From NCBI GenBank assembly GCA_016714365.1, contig JADJNH010000005.1:1650501-1714500 (forward strand): a stretch of DNA of 64,000 bases, in the 5' to 3' direction. Positions 15,000 to 23,983 of the stretch are shown one piece after another. Under the pieces are notes generated by a model that worked only from the letters and a program-made list of their open reading frames with translations, was not told the DNA's origin and made no database searches. Source of the stretch: Candidatus Vicinibacter affinis. GTDB lineage: Bacteria > Bacteroidota > Bacteroidia > Chitinophagales > Saprospiraceae. Each line of letters opens with the position of its first letter. Position 1 is the first letter of the stretch. The translations under genes were made by a program, and so were the position numbers.

Positions 15000-17900
15000 T
15001 TATTCCAGGATGATCATTCGTTTAGTAGCAGTTTGGTTATCTGCATCCAATTGATAATAGAACATACCTGTACCATTTAATTCTCCTCTGTTAATTTTAA
15101 CAGTATTCATACCTTTCTGAGCATTCAGATTGAATATGCGGTGAACTTTTCCGGTAACATCATAAACGGTTAGAGTGGCTTTAGAAGCATTTGGCAAGCG
15201 GAAGTTAATTTCTGTAAATTGGTCAAACGGGTTTGGCGCATTTTGATACAACTCAAACACACCGGCTGCATTTTGACCATTTTTACTTCTTAACTCAAGT
15301 TTCATTTCTTTTGCTTCTAATTTTTCATTATAAGCTTCAGCAAGCGTAACGTCACTTGTGATGTCAATTGCTCCGTTGATGGAACCATTTTTAAGTGCTT
15401 TGAAAACCAAAGTAAAGAGTACTTCTTCTTTTCCAAAGCTGATTGCTTTATCAGCATTCCAACTGGTTGTCAACAAGCCCTTCTCAGTGAATGTTGTTCC
15501 AAAATTTGCATCATTGACGTTGAGTACTCCGGATTCAAAACCTTCATAGGTCATCAATTTTGCATCAAAGTTGAGTGTAAACTGATAGCCACTGATGTTT
15601 TTGAAATCTGAAGATCTTACTTGTAATTTATAATTTTCTCCAGCAGTAAGATTTGCTTCATCAATTACAAAGCTTAATTCACCAGCAGTTCTACTTTGAA
15701 CTTTTCCATTTGCATTTGCAGCGGCAGAGTTGTTTACATCTCCCATTTTAATGGCAAGGAAATTCATGTAGTCTGTAGACTTGGTAAGCGACATTGTTTT
15801 CTCAGTTACATACTGCCAAGGATTTCTTGGATCTTCAAACTTAATTCCATCAGGAATTACAAGCCAGCTTGGAGATTTACTGAATTGAGTAGTTACACCA
15901 AGAATCAGTTTTCTGATCTCGGACATATCTGAAGCCGTAACACTGTTTGTTTTGTTTACGTCAGCTGCAATCACCTTGAACGGAGAACTCAATTCTTCAA
16001 TTCCAAGAATGTGTTTTTGAATTTTTACCACGTCAGCTGTTGTTACACCATTTAACGGATTATCGTTTCTGGTAGATTTCAACAAGTAGTTTTGTGGGAA
16101 ATCCAAATCTCTAAAGGCGTAGAATCCATCCTTTTGAGTAAGTTTGGAATTAGCCAATTGTCCGTTATGGTATAGATCTACGGTCACTTCTGCCGTATTG
16201 TCTCCATTCTCAGTTTTTAAGTTACCGCTGATGGTTCCAAGATTAGAGGAGTTAGGACAAATGTTTTGATTGTCCTGAACTATCACAATAGTGGAGCAGT
16301 AGTCTCTGTTTCCTTCTTCATCTTCCACCCACATTTGGACAGGAACACGAAGTTCGTCGTTTACTTTGTTGTTCACAAAATCGCTGCAACATACTCTTAT
16401 AAAAGTTTTGTTACGATCGCCATCAAAGTAGAATTTTAATTTACTCTTAGACGTACAGTTGTCATAACTGTTGAAATCCAAATCCTTTGCCCAAATGTCT
16501 ACACATCCGGATGAAGGCATTGGCACAGTAATGATTCCGGTTAAGCAATATGGTGTTGGTGCTTTACAGTCTTTGATTTCAAAGAGTGTTTCACACTGAC
16601 CAACATTTCCACAACCATCTTCTACATACCAGGTGATTTTGTGAATACCGAGTGGGTAAACTCCACTGGCATCAAATGGATTTGAGTTATCGTCTGCATA
16701 AGGATTGTTTCTTACTGCAGGTTTTTCTCCACCCGCATATTGTCTTCTGGTAAGAGATCCTACTGTGAAGTCAATAGTTCCATTGTTGAATGCGTCAATT
16801 TTATATTCATAATTCAACCAATCTACCGGAGTACAAGAATCCGAAGCAGTTGCGGTAAGACTGATGTGTCCAACACAAACACCCAATTGTGCGCTTATAA
16901 CTGCTGGTTCGCAAGCACCTACATTGCAGGTAACAACCGGTTTCTTTTTGTCGAATACTTTGATCACTTGTGTGAATTCCCATCTTCCTTCAGTTGCACT
17001 GATGTTTGGATCATATTGACACCAATCGATTACCACCCATCTTCTAAGGATTTTAAAACATGCATCCGGTTCGATAGTAAATACTTCATCGAAATTCTGG
17101 ATAGCAATCAAAGCACAATTATCATCAGCACCATTTAAGATTCTTGGTTTTCCTATAATTTCAGGATCAGTGTCTGCACCACAACCTTCTACGGTTGTAC
17201 CCAAACCTTGGCAATCAGGCCATGCTATATCATCCAAAGTACTGCAATAGTCTCTTCTGTCAATATAGAATGGATCACAATCTACCACCCAGATAGTTTG
17301 AGTAGCAGAAACCAACACTCCACCAGGACCTCTGGCGCTGATGGTTCTTAGGATACGTCCCTGTCCGCACTCACGCAAGTCACTCACTTTGATTTCAGGA
17401 GTTACGCTGCATGAAGAAAGAACATACCCGTCAAATCCCCAAACCAATTCATACTTGTTGTCCGGATGAGCCGGAGAGAACAAAGTGTTGTAAAAGTCAC
17501 AAGCTTTGTTGGAAGCAGGCTGTAAATGAGCTGGTAATCCGGAAATAAATCCAGGATATCCGGTAATCAAGTTTTGTGCACAGAATTGCTCACAAACTAT
17601 ATCAGTAGTCTTTACTTTAGCTCTCCAGGCAACATCACTTACTACTTTTCCGAAAGTAGCATCAGTTGCATCTGTAATTTTTGTTACGTCAAACCAGAAC
17701 ATACAGCTTACTACGATATCCGGTGGCGCAACTACTGTTGGAATGCTCTTGTCTTGTACATCCACTTCAACCATGCAATCTGTGTAATGTCCGAGGAGAT
17801 TTCCTCCCGGATTCATACGTCCAGGACGCACTGGTCCAGCTCCTGGATCTGCATCAAACACTCTGAATACAACCATGATGGTTTTGTTGGCATCTGCACA

Positions 17901-20144
17901 ACAGAATTTTACATGATCATCAAAGTATGTCTGAGAGCCTACAACTGAAGCATCATCATCTCCATTTGCTTTATTGCAAACAGTAGATTCTTTGGTGCTT
18001 CCATTATTGGTACCATCCAATTCATCCATGCGGATTACTTTGTAGTACAAATGCTGAGCGCAATTGTCAAATGAACCGTCATCGAATGTTTCCGCAAATA
18101 TTTTAGCTAAATTTTCTCCAGGAGAAAGATTACCAGTAATGGTAACAACTGTTTTTTGATCACATACAGCTACAGGAGGAGTATTGTCCTGTACATTAAT
18201 TTTAAGCAGTTTTTCAGTTACATTACCACAACAGTCTTCAGCCACAATATAAGCGTTTTGGATACCAAGAGGAAGATTTACCACGATATAACCTGTATTT
18301 TCATTTCCCAATACAGTGCCATTCTCCACTCTTACAGTGTAATGGACTTCATTAGAACAATTGTCTTGTACCCAAGCCGGGGATACTTCCCATCTGCCTT
18401 CACATTTCCATGCGTCGGAGCTTACGACAAGACTATCAGGATACAGTACACGTGGTCCTTCATTATCAATAACTTTAATAATTTGATTGTGCTCTCTTAT
18501 GGAGCCGGTACACCAATCCAACATGGTCCAGGTTCTTAATAATTTATAACATCCCACAGGACCTGCATCGCAGCCTGGTTTTGAAATGTCAATTTTTAAA
18601 TCCCTGAAAGTAACCGCAATATTGTTACAACCTACTGCAGCAGGCTCGCCTGTTCCATGCCATTGGATTACCTGGTTGGCACCATAGCAACCTATTGCAT
18701 CAGGATGAGCAGGATAATAAACTGATTTCGGATTCGGGTGACCTGCGTATGGACCGTTTTCGATAACGTTCCAACCAAGCGTCCTCGGTACACGTAATCC
18801 GGTTCCAAGCAGGATAGCCTGATCTACCAAATAATCATCCACACAAACCGGATAAGGTTTGATGTGCGCAGAGATGTCTTTGCCTGCATCATATCTGTCA
18901 GCGCAAGATAGTGCTGGTAGATTATTTGGCAATGCAAGTCCCGTATAGTCAGGTGGAGTTGGTATTGCTCCCAAATCTCCTAAAAGAACTGTAATTGTTT
19001 GTACGCAGGTGCTTTTATTACCAGATGCATCTATGGCAGTCCATGTGCGCGTGATTATTTTATCATAACCAAAAGGACATCCGCCAAGAGAGACGACATC
19101 TTTGTAAGTGAGATTATATGCACTGCAATATTCACTTACAATTGGCGTACCTGTGTTAACAGGAAGAATGGATTCTGTACAAGAAATCTCCAAACTTCGT
19201 GGACAAGTCATGATCGGTGCAAGTTTATCTTCAACCGTTGCAGATCCCCAGCAACTATTGCCGGTGAAAGGATCCGTAACAGTGATTTTCAATTTTTTAC
19301 CGATTTGTGCAACACCAATCTGTGGATAATGTGCAAAGGCATCAAGATCTATGATTTGATTGGTGTTCCAATCTCTTGCAACTACAGTATAGTCACCAGG
19401 GCAATCTGAATTTGTACCTCCTTCAAGGATCATATCAGGTTTGATGGTAGCCAGACAGTTTTCATCGAGGGAAATCTGGATGTTGTTGTTACAGGCAATA
19501 GCACCATTGTTTGCATCAATGCTGATACCAAATTCGCCAATGGCAAATCCAGCGGCATTTACTGCAACATCAATTCTGATGGTAGTCAATAAGCAAGCAG
19601 AATTGTTGGTGTAAAAACCATAATAACGGGCACCGGCATTTCCAACTACAGGAACAGGTCCTGAAGAAGAACCATCGTTTGCAGTAGCAGTAATGTTTGC
19701 TGGTGCAAAATTGTTTCCTTCCACATAAAGGTAAAATGCTCTGGTATTGGCGGGAAGTGTAAGAGTAATGGTTGTTCCATTAGATACATACACATCTCCG
19801 TTATAACCATGACTCCAGGTTGCCCAACCAGCACCAATTCTTCTGTGGTTCAAAGGTCCTGAAAACAACAGACTGCTCGGACAGTCAAAAGCAGGGTTAA
19901 CAAATGTTTCATCTACTCCCAAGGTCCTTGGGTCTAGAGGAAACGGGAATACTTGCAGACCACCCAAAGTATTGGGAGGAGCTGCGGTTCCTGGGCTGCC
20001 ATTAAATACGACTCCGCCATAACTCAAACTGGCGATCGCACTTAAAAGCAGGGACAGAAAGCCTGTTCGGGACTTTCTGAGAAAGCTTCGTAAGCGTAGT
20101 TCATTCATACAACTAAGATTTGATTTATAAAAATTTAACATCAC
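15000..20144 (-). CDS. Giant secreted T9SS protein with Ig/HYR-like repeats, dockerin-like and cohesin-like segments
   Basis: A 1,714-residue surface or secreted protein. The export signal is RKSRTGFLSLLLSAIASLS, and the likely true start is the second Met (20108, MNELRLRS). Most of the chain (about 250-1290) is made of repeated cysteine-rich, HYR-like beta modules with phrases such as DNTPPVAVC, DNEGPRVLY and DKKKPVVTC. Then come a carboxypeptidase-regulatory/SdrD-like module (about 1300-1355), a dockerin-like pair of EF-hand motifs (GVTTADVVKIQKHILG and the following DVNKTNSVTASDMSEIRKLILG, about 1355-1425) and a cohesin-like beta-sandwich (about 1485-1615). It ends in a type A T9SS sorting domain (ELYQNAPNPF to the C-terminus, about 1628-1714). 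Role: probably adhesion or matrix. It is transcribed alone with a strong terminator. The substrate is unknown. Confidence 0.88.
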   Translation of the reverse strand: MMLNFYKSNLSCMNELRLRSFLRKSRTGFLSLLLSAIASLSYGGVVFNGSPGTAAPPNTLGGLQVFPFPLDPRTLGVDETFVNPAFDCPSSLLFSGPLNHRRIGAGWATWSHGYNGDVYVSNGTTITLTLPANTRAFYLYVEGNNFAPANITATANDGSSSGPVPVVGNAGARYYGFYTNNSACLLTTIRIDVAVNAAGFAIGEFGISIDANNGAIACNNNIQISLDENCLATIKPDMILEGGTNSDCPGDYTVVARDWNTNQIIDLDAFAHYPQIGVAQIGKKLKITVTDPFTGNSCWGSATVEDKLAPIMTCPRSLEISCTESILPVNTGTPIVSEYCSAYNLTYKDVVSLGGCPFGYDKIITRTWTAIDASGNKSTCVQTITVLLGDLGAIPTPPDYTGLALPNNLPALSCADRYDAGKDISAHIKPYPVCVDDYLVDQAILLGTGLRVPRTLGWNVIENGPYAGHPNPKSVYYPAHPDAIGCYGANQVIQWHGTGEPAAVGCNNIAVTFRDLKIDISKPGCDAGPVGCYKLLRTWTMLDWCTGSIREHNQIIKVIDNEGPRVLYPDSLVVSSDAWKCEGRWEVSPAWVQDNCSNEVHYTVRVENGTVLGNENTGYIVVNLPLGIQNAYIVAEDCCGNVTEKLLKINVQDNTPPVAVCDQKTVVTITGNLSPGENLAKIFAETFDDGSFDNCAQHLYYKVIRMDELDGTNNGSTKESTVCNKANGDDDASVVGSQTYFDDHVKFCCADANKTIMVVFRVFDADPGAGPVRPGRMNPGGNLLGHYTDCMVEVDVQDKSIPTVVAPPDIVVSCMFWFDVTKITDATDATFGKVVSDVAWRAKVKTTDIVCEQFCAQNLITGYPGFISGLPAHLQPASNKACDFYNTLFSPAHPDNKYELVWGFDGYVLSSCSVTPEIKVSDLRECGQGRILRTISARGPGGVLVSATQTIWVVDCDPFYIDRRDYCSTLDDIAWPDCQGLGTTVEGCGADTDPEIIGKPRILNGADDNCALIAIQNFDEVFTIEPDACFKILRRWVVIDWCQYDPNISATEGRWEFTQVIKVFDKKKPVVTCNVGACEPAVISAQLGVCVGHISLTATASDSCTPVDWLNYEYKIDAFNNGTIDFTVGSLTRRQYAGGEKPAVRNNPYADDNSNPFDASGVYPLGIHKITWYVEDGCGNVGQCETLFEIKDCKAPTPYCLTGIITVPMPSSGCVDIWAKDLDFNSYDNCTSKSKLKFYFDGDRNKTFIRVCCSDFVNNKVNDELRVPVQMWVEDEEGNRDYCSTIVIVQDNQNICPNSSNLGTISGNLKTENGDNTAEVTVDLYHNGQLANSKLTQKDGFYAFRDLDFPQNYLLKSTRNDNPLNGVTTADVVKIQKHILGIEELSSPFKVIAADVNKTNSVTASDMSEIRKLILGVTTQFSKSPSWLVIPDGIKFEDPRNPWQYVTEKTMSLTKSTDYMNFLAIKMGDVNNSAAANANGKVQSRTAGELSFVIDEANLTAGENYKLQVRSSDFKNISGYQFTLNFDAKLMTYEGFESGVLNVNDANFGTTFTEKGLLTTSWNADKAISFGKEEVLFTLVFKALKNGSINGAIDITSDVTLAEAYNEKLEAKEMKLELRSKNGQNAAGVFELYQNAPNPFDQFTEINFRLPNASKATLTVYDVTGKVHRIFNLNAQKGMNTVKINRGELNGTGMFYYQLDADNQTATKRMIILE

Positions 20145-20848
20145 AAAAAATTTGCTTCGGAATAAAACACTTTCCCCCCAGGTCTTTCCTTGCGGAAAAA
20201 CTTGTTGAGAAAATGAGTTTTGTGAGTTTGAGTTAAATTGGTTATATGAAGACTGCGAGTACTAAGGGTCCAATTACCCTTATCATTTGGTTATTGCCTT
20301 GATCACTAAAAGAAGGTTGGTTAAATACCTTAAATCAGCTCACTTGGTTTGCAACAAAAACAGATGAAGACCCATTGTCGGTAGGACAAGAGTGAATCTA
20401 AAATACATCATGGTGTTGATGTACATCGGCTTCTGTTACGATGCAATGTTGATGCTTTTACTCGAAGCCGCCAAAATATTTTTTAAATATTTTAATTCAT
20501 TATGCCTAAAAGGATTTCATTCAGGATGAAACATATTTTAGTCCCTCATTAAAATGTAATATGAAAAAAATTGATATAAGGGTGAACCACCATGTATGAT
20601 CTACCCAGATGCAGGTAGAATTCAAAATAACTGTAGGGTGCCACGGAAACGTTATACGATTGCCGATGTACTTTGTCTCGTGTTCAGGAATCTTACTGAA
20701 AAAACTGTGCCAAATGATTCGTCAATACAGATTATCAACAGTCATTCCGTTACATATTTTATTTTAATTGTTTAATCAATCATTTATCCATGGTTTATAA
20801 TTGATTTAAATTTATAATATCATTTTTTGTTTTAATTTTAGGCCCTGC
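20145..20848. other. Intergenic region between divergent genes, no supported gene
   Basis: About 700 bp between the giant secreted protein and the MATE gene. It has a possible hairpin CGGCTTC (20427-20433) / GAAGCCG (20464-20470) and a small CTACC / GGTAG hairpin near 20610. Neither has a T-tract or matches a riboswitch I recognise. No open frame of note. The last 80 bp are very AT-rich and should hold the MATE promoter. Confidence 0.4.
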
Positions 20849-22186
20849 ATGAAAAAACAGTTTATCCCTTTCAGGGAATACAAAGAGATATTTTCACTGG
20901 CCATACCCATCATCATTGGGAACCTTTCTCAAATGATGCTGAACATCATTGATGCTATGATGGTGGGAAGACTGGGGTATAAGGAACTCGCCGCCTCTTC
21001 TCTTGTGAACAACATACTTAGCATACCTTTTGTGGCTTGCATAGGACTTACCACCGTAATTGCTCCAATGGTAGCCGAGTGCCGCGGAAAAAATAAAATC
21101 AGAGAAACCGGTATGCTCTTGTTTAATACCAAGCTTGTGGTGGCAGTGGTTACTTTTCTGATCATATTATTGTTGCTCATTTTTAGAAATGTAGTCTATC
21201 ATCTGAATCAAGATCCTGAAGTAGTGACTTTAGGGATCCCATTTTTTAAATGGATGTGTTGGTCTATTTTTCCCATGATCATTTTTCTAAGTGTAAAACA
21301 GTTTTATGATGGATTGGAGCGAACCAGGTTGCCAATGATTTTATCATTTTTATCCATAGGTATTAATGCATTACTGAATTATATCCTTGTATTTGGAAAT
21401 TTTGGTTTTCCAAGATTGGAGTTGGAGGGTAGTGGTATGGCTACCTTCATTACCAGAGTAATTATCATGTTGGTTTTGATCATTCATTTATTTTTTTCAG
21501 GAAGTTTTGCAGGTTATGGTTTGCATTTCAGAAAAATAAATTTTTATTTAATTCAAAAATTTCTCAAATTATCCATCCCTTCCGCCTGGCAGTATGCTTC
21601 TGAGGTTGGCGCTTTTGCCGTACTGGCAATTATTGTGGGCTGGTTTGGAGCAATCCAACTTGCAGCACATCATGTTGCAATTTCAATAGCTGCATTTGCA
21701 TTTATGTTTTCTATGGGATTGTCTACGTCGGCAAGTATTAAAGTAGGCGAAGCATTGGGCAAGGCAGATTTATCACTTGCGCGTCATTATGGCAGGATGA
21801 TAGTCAATATTGCAATAGTTTATGGGATACTCGTTGCTATGATTTTTATTTTTTTCAGAGGGTTAATTCCATTGGCTTTCAACGAAAATGAAAAGGTTGT
21901 TTTTCTTGCCAGTCAATTACTGTTGCTTGCTGCGGCATTCCAAGTATCAGATGCCTTGCAGGCAGTAGGGATAGGGCTCTTAAGAGGATTGCAAGATGTG
22001 CGCGTACCGACAGTTTTGACTACAATTTCTTATTGGTTTATAGGGATTCCATCGGGTTATATTTTAGCAACCTATTTTGAATTAAAGGCATTTGGGGTGT
22101 GGATTGGATTTGTCATTTGTCTGAGTTTTATGGCTTACTTTCTGATCAGAAGATTTTACCGGATTACGAGATTAAAAGATTCGTGA
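20849..22186 (+). CDS. MATE-family multidrug / toxin efflux transporter
   Basis: A 445-residue inner-membrane antiporter with about 12 hydrophobic helices in two pseudo-symmetric halves. The start EIFSLAIPIIIGNLSQMMLNIIDAMMVGRLG is the classic MatE opening, in which D-x-MMVGRLG is conserved. NorM-like members exchange cationic drugs for Na+ or H+. The substrate cannot be told from sequence. It stands alone, convergent with miaE. Confidence 0.9.
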   Translation: MKKQFIPFREYKEIFSLAIPIIIGNLSQMMLNIIDAMMVGRLGYKELAASSLVNNILSIPFVACIGLTTVIAPMVAECRGKNKIRETGMLLFNTKLVVAVVTFLIILLLLIFRNVVYHLNQDPEVVTLGIPFFKWMCWSIFPMIIFLSVKQFYDGLERTRLPMILSFLSIGINALLNYILVFGNFGFPRLELEGSGMATFITRVIIMLVLIIHLFFSGSFAGYGLHFRKINFYLIQKFLKLSIPSAWQYASEVGAFAVLAIIVGWFGAIQLAAHHVAISIAAFAFMFSMGLSTSASIKVGEALGKADLSLARHYGRMIVNIAIVYGILVAMIFIFFRGLIPLAFNENEKVVFLASQLLLLAAAFQVSDALQAVGIGLLRGLQDVRVPTVLTTISYWFIGIPSGYILATYFELKAFGVWIGFVICLSFMAYFLIRRFYRITRLKDS

Positions 22187-22317
22187 ATTTATTAATTTTC
22201 TATCTTATCTTTCTGCCTACTTTTATGAGAAAGTCTAAACATCCACTACTTGGGGCAGAGCTCGTTCAGTCTTTCAATTAACTCATTAGCTCATTTTCAA
22301 ATTTTCTCATTCCATTT

Positions 22318-22923
22318 TCAGTGCATCCTGTCTCCTCTCGGTCCAAGTTTTTCAATGATATCCGCTTCATAATCCAGGTATTCTTTCCATCTGTTGCGGA
22401 CGATGTCATGATCAAAATAATGATTAGCCAGATCCAAAAACATTCTGTAATGCCCAGCCTCAGAGACCATAAATTGGTGATAAAAATTTCTGAGTTCTTC
22501 TTCCTCTAATTCAAGTGACAGTAATCGAAATCGCTCACAACTTCTGGCCTCAATCAAAGCACAGGTAAGCAGCAAATCTAAAAGCCTGTCTTTTTTGCTG
22601 CCTCCTTTTTTGTGAAATTTTAAAAGATCAGAAACATATTCGTCTTTTCGCTGGAAGCCTAACTTAAGGCCACGTTTTTTTAACTCTGCGACTACTTGTC
22701 TGAAATGTCCCCATTCTTCGGTAACAACGGGGGCAACATTGGTGACCAGTTCGTCATATTCCGGATATAATTGTATCAAACTGATGCAGGCGCTGGCAGC
22801 TTTTTGTTCGCAGAATGCGTGATCGGAGAGTATGTCTTCAAGTTTCATGCTTGCAAGATTTACCCATCGCGGATCGGTAGGTAGATGCAGACCAAGTTTT
22901 GTAATTTCTCTTACTCCATGCAT
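22318..22923 (-). CDS. miaE: tRNA-(ms2io6A)-hydroxylase
   Basis: A 201-residue ferritin-like diiron monooxygenase that hydroxylates the isopentenyl group of 2-methylthio-N6-isopentenyladenosine at position 37 of tRNAs reading U-starting codons. Iron-ligand motifs are EQKAAS, EEWGHFRQV, EARSCERF and SEAGHYRMF, in the family order and with the family length. It needs oxygen, consistent with a facultative life style together with the paired ribonucleotide reductases. Its start overlaps the end of the upstream coiled-coil gene by 13 bp, so the two are co-transcribed. Confidence 0.92.
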   Translation of the reverse strand: MHGVREITKLGLHLPTDPRWVNLASMKLEDILSDHAFCEQKAASACISLIQLYPEYDELVTNVAPVVTEEWGHFRQVVAELKKRGLKLGFQRKDEYVSDLLKFHKKGGSKKDRLLDLLLTCALIEARSCERFRLLSLELEEEELRNFYHQFMVSEAGHYRMFLDLANHYFDHDIVRNRWKEYLDYEADIIEKLGPRGDRMH

Positions 22924-23900
22924 TTGATCAGATTTTGGATAGCGTCCATATGATAGATTTCATAGTCTTCTAAACCGCCTTCCCAGATGAATATAATTCG
23001 GTCAGGATTTTTATTTTTGAGTAGTTTAATTTTATCATGTGAGAGTGGACACTGGATTTGGTAGGTAGTGGTGTTATTTTTTTCATCTACTTGTCCACTG
23101 GCGCCGGCGTTTGCATTTAAGTAAGTAAAAGTTCCGTCCAGCATAATCATTTTAATCGGATTTCCAGCTTCAAACAAACCATAAGTTTTTTGTGCTTTGG
23201 CAGTGTTAATGGTCAATCTAATTTCCAGAAAATATTTTTTGCTGGAGCGGAGCAATCGAATCTCTGATTCTACAAACTCCCGATCTTTAAAATGAGCTTC
23301 CAGATTGGCTGGTGTATAACTAAAAAATGGGACGAACTTTGTCGCCAGAATTCCCAATTCTTCCGACAGGGTAATTTCGCAATCAAGTGGCAAACTTTCA
23401 AGATAATTATTTGTCGGGAGTGCAGGAGATGTAAGGTCATTTTTAAGATCTGCCTTTGATATTTTTATCCGGTCAAATAAATTGATTTTATCAAGGAGCC
23501 TGCTTAAAATTTTATCCTGCTTGTCTAATGGTTGGAAAATGATTTGTCTGGCTTCAGTAAGGAATAGATGATGTCTTTTTAATTTAAATTCAATTAATGA
23601 AATTTCTGTGTTTTTATTTTGAATTAAATGTTCAATTTTCTTCCTTTCTTTTTTTTGAGAAAGATATCTTGTGTTTTCAGATTTCAGATACTCTAACTGA
23701 TCCTCCAGGATGACCAAAGTATCTTTCAGGGTTTGGATTTTCTTTTCTATAAAGTTGATGGACTTGTTTAAGGTGTCAGAATAATTTTCAATCTTGGCAA
23801 TGGGAATTTGATCAAAAACAGAAATATAACGAGGATACAATTCCTCCGAAGAGCACAACCAGGTAAGAACAAGCAGAATAAATATTTTAATGGCCGGCAT
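22911..23900 (-). CDS. Exported coiled-coil protein of unknown function
   Basis: 329 residues from ATG 23900: signal sequence MPAIKIFILLVLTWLCSSEE, then a long charged coiled-coil region (about 35-150, rich in K, E, L and Q: NFIEKKIQTLKDTLVILEDQ and on). A compact C-terminal part follows, with beta-strand-like segments and a KTYGLFEAGNPIKM stretch. I do not recognise the family. An in-frame ATG at 23978 would run the gene across the divergent neighbour's promoter, and the -7 box at 23914-23921 argues for 23900. It overlaps miaE by 13 bp. The likely place is the periplasm or outer membrane, with a structural or scaffolding role as a guess only. Confidence 0.75.
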   Translation of the reverse strand: MPAIKIFILLVLTWLCSSEELYPRYISVFDQIPIAKIENYSDTLNKSINFIEKKIQTLKDTLVILEDQLEYLKSENTRYLSQKKERKKIEHLIQNKNTEISLIEFKLKRHHLFLTEARQIIFQPLDKQDKILSRLLDKINLFDRIKISKADLKNDLTSPALPTNNYLESLPLDCEITLSEELGILATKFVPFFSYTPANLEAHFKDREFVESEIRLLRSSKKYFLEIRLTINTAKAQKTYGLFEAGNPIKMIMLDGTFTYLNANAGASGQVDEKNNTTTYQIQCPLSHDKIKLLKNKNPDRIIFIWEGGLEDYEIYHMDAIQNLIKCME

Positions 23901-23913
23901 AGTTAAGATTGGA

Positions 23914-23921
23914 CAAAAATA
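23914..23921 (-). promoter_or_regulatory. -7 element for the coiled-coil gene and miaE
   Basis: Reverse-strand TATTTTTG (TAnnTTTG), start about 7 nt before ATG 23900. Part of a compact divergent promoter region, 23901-23983. Confidence 0.55.
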
Positions 23922-23942
23922 AGCCAATAGAAGGTTTTTTCT

Positions 23943-23950
23943 TACTTTTG
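23943..23950 (+). promoter_or_regulatory. -7 element for the prolyl oligopeptidase gene
   Basis: TACTTTTG matches TAnnTTTG and gives a leader of about 27 nt before ATG 23984. It rules against the earlier in-frame ATG at 23909. Confidence 0.55.
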
Positions 23951-23983
23951 GCGGCCTTTTGTTTTTTCGGCAAGTCAATCATA

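Noticed and set aside
20401..20630. Riboswitch in the 700-bp gap before the MATE gene
   Set aside because: The hairpins seen (CGGCTTC/GAAGCCG, CTACC/GGTAG) match no class I recognise, lie over 200 bp from the ATG and lack a terminator-like alternative.
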